From assembly GCA_037952775.1 (NCBI GenBank), contig JBANAY010000003.1:25110001-25174000 (forward strand): a stretch of 64,000 nt of DNA. Reading direction: 5' to 3'. How positions within the stretch are numbered: the first letter of the stretch is position 1; each line of letters starts with the position of its first letter. This document shows positions 55,925 to 64,000 of the stretch, piece after piece. This DNA is from Clonostachys chloroleuca. Taxonomy: Eukaryota; Ascomycota; Sordariomycetes; Hypocreales; Bionectriaceae. The notes beneath the pieces are model-generated. The model saw only the letters and a program-made list of their open reading frames with translations. It was not told where the DNA came from and did no database searches. The position numbers and the translations under genes were made by a program.

Positions 55925-57736
55925 TTAGTGGCCATTGACACCGTTGGTCTTGGGAGCATCGTCGGGGACACCCCAAAGAACCGAATATTGGCCACCGGCG
56001 CCGGCGCCGATAATTTTCTTTCCGCGGATGGCAGTGTTATCAATCAGAGTAGGCTTCTCGATGTCGTCGATAGTGCCCTGGCCAGTCTGATAGTTGCTTG
56101 AGAAACCCCAAGAGTAGACCTGACCATCTTTTGACACGGCAAAGCTGTTGTCTGTGCCGGCATTTACGGCGACAATTCCTGAGACGTCTAGATACTGTTA
56201 GCAGAGAACCCAAAAAGAACTTGTTGTTGGCTAGAGCTTACCTGGGACAACGGTGGGCACGAAAAGGATACGGGGAGTATCGCGATCATCAAAGATGGCG
56301 TTCTCCTTGGTCAGAGTGCTGGGATCAATACCGACCTGGCTGCCATCGACACGGCCCCATGTAAGCAGCTCGCCCTTGGCAGAGCAGGCAAGAGAGTGGT
56401 GACCACCACCATCAATCTCGGTGACCTTGTATTCCTCAAGAGCCTCGATCTTGGCAGGCTTCAGGATAACGGCAGCATCCTCACCAGCATTGCCCTCAAC
56501 ACCGACCTCGCCGAAGTTGTTGAGACCCCAGCCCCAAACATTGTTATTCTTATCGATGGCGAAGCTGTGGTAAGAACCGCAGGCAACTTGGGTGATTTTG
56601 CCACGGGGAAGGCCGACGCCCTGGGGAATGAGGGAGGAGAGCTTGTTGCGTTCGATAATACGGCGACCGAGCTGGTTCTGCTGTCCGCAGCCCCAGGCAA
56701 CGACGTTGCCCTTCGCGTCGAGGGCAAGGATGTGATTGGCACCAGCGGCCATAGTCTTGATGTTCTTCAACTCGGGGAGGAGCACGGGGGTCTGCTGAAT
56801 CTTAATCGTGGGAGTGAAGCCGAGAATGCCATCGCTGGATCGGAATGTGCCCCAGCCGTAAACACGACCATCCTCGGTCAAGGCGAAACTGGCACTGTCA
56901 CAAGCAATGACTTGGACAAACTTGGTGTTCTCGGCAAAATACTCCTCGGAGACCTCGCCCGGTGTGCTCTCCATGGGGTTGATGCCCGTGTCATCGTCAT
57001 CATCCTCAGAATCGGAGTCTTCGGCCTTGTCCATGTCGCGTAGCCCACCATCCCAGTTGGTGTCGCGTCCCAAGGCACCCTGGTCGTTGACACCCCAGGT
57101 CAGAATCTTATTGTTGCGAGTGAGGGCGATAACGTGCATGCCACCGGCAGAGATCTGGACGATGCCGGCATCCTTGGTAGACAGGTTGTCGTTGAGACGA
57201 GGGCGCTTGACATCGATGGGCTTCTTGCCGTTTACGCGTTTGCTTCCCAGACCGAGCTCGCCAGAGGTTCCCTCACCAAAGACGTAGATATCAAGGACCT
57301 GAGTAGGTGCATCGTTGATCTTCTTTCCAATCGCGACCTGGGGTCTCGTGGACTTCTTGGGGGCTTCGGCCTTCTTGGGGGCGGGTTTAGCGGGGGCAGG
57401 CTCGGCGGCAGGCTCGGCAGACTCGGCCTTGGTCTTAGACTTCTTTGTTACAGACTTCTGGGAGTCCTCTTCGGGTTCGTCCTCAGCCTTGCGCTTCTTC
57501 GACGCGCCGTTGGTGGCGGCAGCAGCCTTCTTGGGTGCGGCCTTGGGGGCAGCAGCTGTCTTTGAAGCGGCGGCCTTGGTGGTCTTCGCGGGAGCCTTGG
57601 GGGCGGCCTCCTTTGCGGCGGCCTTCTTGGGTGCAGCCTTTGCAACGGCAGCCTTCTTAGGAGCGGCCTCCTTCACGGCGGCCTTCTTCGTCGTCGTGGC
57701 GGGCTTCGCTGCCGCAGCTTTAGCTCTGGGTGCCAT
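55925..57736 (-). CDS. RCC1-type Ran guanine-nucleotide exchange factor (Pim1/Prp20 homologue)
   Basis: Exons 57736-56242 and 56187-55925 are joined in phase 1 by a 54-bp intron, giving 585 residues. The C-terminal 440 residues form a seven-bladed RCC1 propeller; repeats are recognised at GEGTSGELGLGS, WGVNDQGALGRD, YGWGTFRSSDGILGF, WGCGQQNQLGRR, WGWGLNNFGEVGV, WGRVDGSQVGI and WGFSSNYQTGQG. An acidic insert (EDSDSEDDDDD) lies within blade 2. RCC1 loads GTP on Ran at chromatin and so sets the Ran gradient for nuclear transport and spindle assembly; the fungal relatives are Prp20 (yeast) and Pim1 (fission yeast). The first 75 residues are an Ala/Lys/Pro-rich extension of AAPKKAA-type repeats, like the tail of histone H1, followed by KKRKAEDEPEED, a likely nuclear signal. 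Confidence 0.94.
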
Positions 57737-58817
57737 AGCAAGAACGCGACGGAGCGATTGTGATGAGGAAAAGGGGTTTATGTGATGGGGAATCCGCGCG
57801 CTGGATCACTTGGAGATATGAATCTGATGAAACCACCATGCAAATTGATGGAAGGAAGAACAAACCGCGACGTGGACGTGGACGGAGATGGGTTGAAAAC
57901 AGCGCGGCGCGGTGCGAGGGAGGATTTTTTGGGCTGCAAACCATGTACCCGCTGCTATGTTATCGAGTGGACTTTTTTTGTTTGGTGGTGCCACACCTAC
58001 GTATCTGGCCCAGTGCACGCAGCGCCCACCGCGTTCCCCAGAACAATCGATTTGTCCGGCAGAAACCTGCAATTGAGTAGGCGGTGAGACGTAGTGGCCC
58101 ATTGTTCAGGTGTTCATCAGCAACCAGCTCCACTAAAAACCGACCCACAGGAGCTCTTAGGGCCAAACGGCCCCTGTAGCTCCCTGGAAAACGCTCGAGC
58201 TTTGTTCGCTAACTCAGATCTTGAGGAACCACGAGCGTGGGAATGTGGGCAAGGGTCCGTCTCTGGCAGCTCTTGGGCATTGTGCAATGCATCCTCACCG
58301 ATTCACGACTCGACCAACAATAGCGAGGTGGGTTCGATTGGACCGCTCACAGGCCGCCACGCTTTTTTCTTCCCAATTCGAGCGGCCTGCACTGGTGTCT
58401 CGCCATTCGTGATTGTTGCTCCTTTAGTCATCTACCACAATAATGCAGGTCACATAGTGCGTCAGTCTAGCTTAGCTCCCTGAATCTGTTTTTATTTCGT
58501 CTATTGTCTTTAGTGAGGCCGGTTTGCCAACCGAGTCAATATAGGAACAACACACAAAGTTCCTTTTTCTTGAGACATCTTCACGTCGTAGGTACTCGTA
58601 CAATCAAATGCCTGCCACCACCCCGCGCCCGAATACCCATAAACCTAGCAGGGAACAAACAGCAAGCCCTGAGAAAAAGCAATGGTGGCCAAAAAGGTCA
58701 CCCCATCAATCATTACGTATCGCAGTCAATGCAAAGACCCCATGCCCCAAACTCCGAGTTGCCAACGCCGATCACCACTCCACAAACCCGCTACTCTGAC
58801 CGATGCAGATAGTCGGC
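57737..58817. other. Intergenic, 1.1 kb
   Basis: This is the promoter of the RCC1 gene and the 3' flank of the metallothionein-like gene. No gene is recognised. Confidence 0.55.
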
Positions 58818-59297
58818 TCATTTGGTGGTGAAGTCAATCTCGTTGGCCGGGTTGAACCCGCCATCAGTGGCCTTCTCGCAGGTGCAAGCCCCTAAACCGG
58901 TTGCGGTCAGCCATGGATGATTCGCCACAATGAACAAAGAATTTGCCTGGGAGTCGCAGGGAGGCAGCTCGGTTCCACTTTGACTTACCAGAGGGTCGGC
59001 TGCCACAGGCACAGGTGGAATTGCCCAGAGAGGCGTTCTCCGTGTTGGCTCTGTCACAGGTGCATTGGCCAGCTGGGCGAGCACGGCACGAGCATCGAGC
59101 GCCAGTGACTTGGTTCTCGGCCGCTGCCTTGGCGCAGCTGCAGTGAAGAGCTGACTTCTCGCCGCAAGAGCAGGTTGCCTTTTGGGCTATAGAGAGGATG
59201 TCAATACTAATTCCAAAGGTAAGCTTAGATTGAGGGAGTGCGTACCACAGGTACACTCAGCGCCGGAGCCTTGGCAGGTGGAGGGCTTGACAGTCAT
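58818..59297 (-). CDS. Metallothionein-like cysteine-rich protein (DUF7871 / CRD2-like)
   Basis: Exons 59297-59246, 59186-58989 and 58891-58818 join in phases 1 and 1, giving 107 residues with 15 cysteines, 14 of them in seven C-x-C pairs (ECTC, TCSC, HCSC, RCSC, QCTC, TCAC, ACTC). The N-terminus MTVKPSTCQGSG and the C-terminus GGFNPANEIDFTTK, together with GARCSCRARPAGQCTCDRA in the middle, match a conserved single-domain family of ascomycetes that I recall as DUF7871, which includes the Candida copper-resistance protein Crd2. C-x-C arrays bind Cu(I) or Zn(II) through thiolates, so metal buffering in the cytosol is the likely role. Each intron interrupts between C-x-C pairs. The promoter carries a perfect inverted repeat with opposed CCAAT boxes at 59522-59554. 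Confidence 0.9.
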
Positions 59298-60065
59298 GTT
59301 GATGGTTGTAGGTTGCGTAAACAGAACAGGCGATGTAGCAATCTTGGTTTCAAGGTCGTAAAGAAGAGGACTTTTCGTATTAAAGCTGAGATTATTGATG
59401 AGACTGAAATATAACTTGTGAGGAAGCTCAGATTGACCGTCGATGCGCTGCTCTTTTGTACCTGATGATGGTTTCGGAAGCCCACTAAAAATGGCTGGAC
59501 TCGGGCGTAATTGGAGAGTCGCTGATTGGCTGTGTGATATAAGCAGCCAATCAGACGCTACATATTTCCAACCACACCGTAATCTAGCCTGATGTTTAAG
59601 TTCTAGCCTTTTCTCTGATTCCAACTTGGTACGTCATGACAGACCATCGCGCTTTTCCCCGACACTATTTGCCCTCGATTACAGAGGTACGCATTGCGGA
59701 CGTTTCCGTTCTAACCCATGTCTGAATTGGCAAAAAGGGGTTTGATGTGTCTCTAATTTTGATTGTTAATCTCTCCAATTGAGAGGAAGGCTCAGATGGT
59801 CATCGTTGAGAATGGGAACATTCACACCAACTTCTCAACCGTTGATCTCTCATCACCCCTATCTTGCGACTTCACTTCCATTATTCTCTATCCCTAAAAA
59901 TAATCTTCTGATGTGACTATCTCAATGAATTATTACCTATTAGTCTCGGAATCTATACAATCGGATCGATGATGGTTCTAGTCCGCTCTGGTCCAGGGTA
60001 GGCAACATGACAAAATCCACGCCATCGACAACAATCAAGGCTCCTCATCGCTGTTTCGGCTCTCC
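59298..60065. other. Intergenic upstream of metallothionein-like gene
   Basis: It holds the metallothionein promoter, including the CCAAT inverted repeat, and the 3' flank of the F-box gene. No gene is seen. Confidence 0.55.
59522..59554. promoter_or_regulatory. Inverted repeat with opposed CCAAT boxes
   Basis: Arms CTGATTGGCTG (59522-59532) and CAGCCAATCAG (59544-59554) are exact reverse complements separated by 11 bp containing GATATAAG. Each arm holds one CCAAT, the site of the HAP/CBC complex. The element lies about 225 bp upstream of the metallothionein-like start codon. Function is inferred. Confidence 0.6.
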
Positions 60066-61606
60066 CTAGCTTTGAGAACATGTTTCGCCTCCGTGGCGGC
60101 CTGTAATTTCGTCCACCAACTGCCTCAATGCCTCCTCGTCGTCCGGTCCATATCCATCTTCCGTCGGGTTCGGCGCAGCATCGTCGTTCCAAAATGTGCC
60201 ATCACACTCGGAATAACAAAGCCTGACGTCCGCCCCCTCATACGTCGAGAATCGACCCGTGCAGAACCGGGGATCAGAATCATCCAGCGCGCCACGGCGG
60301 GTGGGCAACTCTTCCGAGTCCTCGTTGTATTCAATCTCAAGCTGTGACATCACCTCGAAAACTTCGAGAGAGCGCATGGATTCTCGGAAACGCCGGAGGA
60401 TTTGGGACCACCGAAGCTCGGGAAATATCTCGACCATGCCTGTCCCTTCTCCGTTGTAACGCTTCATGATGTCGATGCGGGGGTAGTTGACATTCGAGAC
60501 CTCGATGTCGTTCCCCTGCGCGTCCTGCCCGACGACGGTCGAGGGTCCAGGCAGCGGGCCTGGAATGTTGCCGCGGTGGAGCACAGAGCATCGGTCGAGA
60601 TACAGCCTCTTCAGACCCCCGCTTTCCCTGCCTTGGCTTATGATCCAGTCAATCTGCCACTCGTGGCTCAGGACGTAATTGCCGAGAGCCAGTACCTCCA
60701 GCTTGGGGAACCCGCCCTGCGAATGGTTGACTGTGCGGAAGTCCATCTTGGGGTTCCACCCCCACGGGTCCATGCAGTAGAGGGAGAGCACCTTCAAGTT
60801 GGCCGCAAGGAAGGGGAGAGCCAGTTCTGCTGGAGGGTATCGAAAAAGTCATAATGCTGCTTGAACACCTCGTCATTATGCTCCTCAAGGACAATGTAGA
60901 GCTTGAGGCTAGTGATGGTGCCGGCATCGATCACTGCGCGAAAAGCCTCCGAGGTTGTGAGTCGCTCGTCCTTGAACCCTTCTAGGTTGTGCACCTCGAG
61001 CAACTTGATGGGGATGGCTGGCATCGGAGTGTCATCTGGCTCGTCATCTTCTTCGCCATTTGCGTTGTCAAAATCCCAGTCTAGGTTCGCTTCTTCGTCA
61101 ATCTCCAGCTGGCGCTCTGCGGTCCATGTGCCAGCGAGGCACTCAAAGACGGTCTGCAAGACGCGGTAGCGGAAATCATGCGTCTCCTCAACGGCCACCC
61201 AAGTGCGGTCCTCGTAGTCTTCCCCGCCGCAGTGCTCATTGAAGTCAACGCTGAGAGCCTTGACGTTGGAGAAGAAGCGCAGATGCGGCAAGGCCCTCAT
61301 GAAAGGTGCCGGGATAGCATACGACGCATTGTGATGGTATTCAAAGTCACCCCCCACGTTTGTGTCAATGATGACCTCCTGCACGTGGCGCCGAAGCGAT
61401 TCATTCTGCGCCACCTGGAGGAAGCGGTCTGCTTCACCCTCAGCAGCGGAGAGCTGGAGACGGCGGAAGAGCGACGGCGTTGCTACCGAGCAGGCTGAAT
61501 GGCTGAGGAGTCTGCAATTGCGTAGTGTTGGTTTGTCAATATGAGAGAAGACGAAATATAGAATGTCAGCTGAAAGCTTGACATTCGAGTTTGTATTATG
61601 AGACAT
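60066..61606 (-). CDS. F-box/LRR-like protein, one-base frame break
   Basis: The protein begins at ATG 61606 and would be about 513 residues. An F-box-like start is seen at residues 10-55 (KLSADILYFVFSHIDKP, then LRNCRLLSHSACSVATPSLF). Leucine-rich segments follow (VKALSVDFNEHCGG, IKLLEVHNLEGF, LKVLSLYCMDPWGW, LEVLALGNYVLSHEW, LKRLYLDRCSVLHRG), with an acidic insert. Near 60822-60830 the frame is lost just after a DTLQQN stretch and resumes one base out at the LKVLSLY segment; one missing base explains it and no intron does. As written, the first part stops at 60794. The product would be an SCF substrate receptor; target unknown. Confidence 0.75.
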
Positions 61607-64000
61607 AGTAGTCAGAGTGTGTCGGTGAACGGCCGGTTGTGTTGCGTGAATCTTGGCGAGAGAGTGTCAAGGAAACAACAAGGAAGTGGGTAGCACCACT
61701 CCTCTTTGAGGTCGTATTGTAGGATATTACTTAAGCTGAATTAGATTGTAATTTACACTCAGAGGAGAAAATCACCCGAGGAGCGACCCCTGCCGTAACT
61801 AGAGCCTCAGAGGGGTGGCTCATGATGATACATAGGATTCACTCGCGATATCTTTCCCACGTGGCGGCCAAAAAGGGAAGCTAATAAAAACTACAGGGAG
61901 TTTGTTTCACTTATAACAAGATTCTCATGGCATTATTTTCTCGTTGCCTGCCTGGACATATTCCAATATCCTTCTTTTATCTATAATGCCCTCTTAACCA
62001 GGCGTTTCTACCCTTCAATAATGTTCTTGGAGGCTTCCAGCTACGCACATAAACTGATGCAACCCTTTTTATAACAACTATCATTTCGTTTCACTTTCTA
62101 GGTTTTAGCCCATGATAAGGATTAGATATTCGGATAGCTGTATACCGACTGTACCTCTAAAAGGACCCTGCAACATTATGGAATTCAGGCATGAAACCCA
62201 ACTCTCCATCTAAGTCCTATTGCAGGAAAGTCATATTAATCGAAGTATTCGAGAAGCGGTTGGCAAGCCAATACCAATCCTTTCTTTGGCCTCAATGTAA
62301 CAACTTTATTACATTCAATTGAATGTTTGCAGGTTACAGTAGTGTGGTCTGCTTCGATACGTGATGTATACGATAGTATTCGGACATCGGAACAAGAATA
62401 AATCACCATTTTTTTTTTTGGATATGAATTTGTACATTGATGCATAAAATACGAATATTACATTGCGGATAGCATCTACTGTCTCACTGTGGTCTGGTTC
62501 GGTGCTGCAGGTTTTGGCCATAACGTGGTAACTACATCCTTAGGGTTGAAACACTATCAAATTGCGCCTGGGATATGGACCGGCTTTTCTATTTTATACT
62601 TTCGTCCATGAGCAGGAGCTTTTTCCGTACCCGCTAATGAAGCACATTAATAAGACAGTACATCGCTGAGTATTAGCTAGAGGGCTGCTTTTTCTTCTCG
62701 TTGTTTTGTCGGGAATACCAACAACGCCATTCTTCCGACTTGAATAATCTACAAGCGCGATTGACAGGATGGCTAGGCCAAGATCAACAGGAACATACAG
62801 GTGTCGGACAAATCCCCGGAGATGTCGTGTGAAATGACCCAACCTCGCTGCTAGATGTTGCCTACCACATACTCAGTATCGGCCGATCAAAAACGGGTCT
62901 ACCGATGCCAAACGACTAAGTATATGCTGGAGAAAAGTATAATAATACCCAAGAGGCCCTGATGCGGGGTGCCATGGGGGCGCAGCTTTCTCCTAGTAAA
63001 CTACGGCACCTCTAGCTGCACTCACATGCATATGCTACTGGGCGAGGGATGACGTATTGATTCGTTGACTGCTCGTAATGTACCAATTCCCAGCTGTTGG
63101 CTTGAACTATCGGTCAGGATATGCAGTATCCCTACCCCTCGCGACAAAGGTAGACATCACATTCTGTGTTGCAATACGAGCAGGGTGAAACAGTAAGATG
63201 GCCGAGGAGAAAGACATTATGAAACATCCCGGGTGCTAACACAGCAAAACGCGACCTAAAAAAAGAGGCTGGGAGAGGCAGCAAGAATCGACCTCTACTA
63301 TTAGCACCTATTCAGGGAGACTTTGCGTGCTTTGGCTTGCAGCTGAACGTTGGTGGTGGGTAAGCCTAGACCCCAGAGGTGATCGGTTGGACCGACCATT
63401 GGCGACTGCGTTTCTGCCTTTTTGCTTCTCCCGTTTCACGGGGTAGGCGGTTATTCGTCCCGACTACCTAGGTTAAATATAGCAGCTGCACAAACAAACT
63501 CTACCTCAGGTACTCTGGTGATATGTGAACAAGCGGCGGCATCGCTAGCTGCAGGCTATGCCGCCATTGACGCAAGAGTGCAAAGACACATGCCCAGCTT
63601 GTTTATTATTCTGCCAAGCCCGTGTGAACTACATTTGCGGTCTATTGGGACGCGGCCGACGGACAGAGTTTAGTCTGGGTGCTGCCTTGATCCGGAGTCA
63701 TCGCCATGGCTTGCAACTAAGGGAGAAGACGAGGCTTTCTCGACCGCTACGAAAATAAACTCACCCGCTAGCCATGGCCGTGGTCCAATCCAGGTTCTGC
63801 GTCTGTGGGGAGGCCATCAGCTGCTACGTGGCGGTCTGACCGGAGCTGAAAACCCAAAGGCAACTAAGACGAGCTAGATGTGCCACTTCTGGATCTTGCC
63901 GGCGGACATGCATTGAGGCATTGAGGAAGGCATTGAGAAGGGTCACACCACTGCCAAGGGATATGACTCCTCCGCGACTGTGCAAGAAGTACGACAAGAG
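61607..64000. other. Right-end intergenic region, 2.4 kb
   Basis: I find no supportable gene, tRNA or transposon here. A few short frames (for example 63422-63673) lack motifs. The first 100 bases are the promoter of the F-box/LRR-like gene. Confidence 0.5.

Noticed and set aside
56396..57043. Long plus-strand frames over the RCC1 gene (215 and 156 codons)
   Set aside because: These are antisense shadows of a well supported two-exon RCC1 gene; they have no start context, splicing or family motif.
63240..63310. A possible tRNA-like stretch near the right end
   Set aside because: The GAATCGACC sequence resembles part of a T arm, but no matching acceptor stem or anticodon arm could be paired.
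1..64000. CRISPR arrays, transposons, rRNA genes and a secondary-metabolite core gene
   Set aside because: I looked for regularly spaced direct repeats, transposase or reverse-transcriptase motifs, rRNA-like sequence and polyketide, peptide or terpene synthase motifs and saw none. Degenerate transposon relics in the AT-rich spacers cannot be excluded by eye.

Overview
The window is nuclear DNA of a filamentous ascomycete (Pezizomycotina, most likely a Sordariomycete). The support is: short 50-105 bp GT-AG introns in most genes, a Zn2Cys6 regulator, RTA1 and fungal rhodopsin-domain membrane proteins, 2EXR/DUF7730-like and F-box proteins, a NIS1-like secreted protein, and an intron-containing tRNA-Ala. 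No species is claimed.

The left part (1-39 kb) is gene-poor and accessory in character, with long AT-rich spacers. It holds a secreted DUF1996 protein; two RTA1 genes flanking a Zn2Cys6 regulator; a secreted TAP-like alpha/beta hydrolase; a small cysteine-containing secreted protein; tRNA-Ala(AGC); a NIS1-like secreted protein; a DUF7730-like and an F-box protein; a membrane protein of unknown function; two rhodopsin-domain genes on either side of a secreted type-B carboxylesterase; an unrecognised 305-residue secreted protein; several small unknown genes; and an aldehyde dehydrogenase.

The right part (40-64 kb) is denser and more conserved. It holds a basic protein with a heptapeptide minisatellite, a 138-residue unknown, YIP1 (ER-Golgi vesicle traffic), an HSPA12-like Hsp70 ATPase, a tandem-repeat coiled-coil protein, a GC-rich GH47 alpha-mannosidase, an RCC1-type Ran exchange factor, a cysteine-rich metallothionein-like protein and an F-box/LRR-like protein. 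About 2.4 kb at the right end shows no gene.

Two observations stand out. First, the RTA1 / Zn2Cys6 / RTA1 block (2.8-7.0 kb) looks like a small regulon: an exact 12-bp element, ACGAAGTACGAG, lies upstream of the first RTA1 gene and twice in the promoter shared by the regulator and the second RTA1 gene. Second, five otherwise well-formed genes need seven one-base corrections, all in the direction of a missing base and most in homopolymers. This looks more like systematic base-call error in the assembly than five independent pseudogenes, but the sequence alone cannot settle it. Exon coordinates were worked out by hand from splice consensus, reading frame and family resemblance; no alignment or database search was possible.
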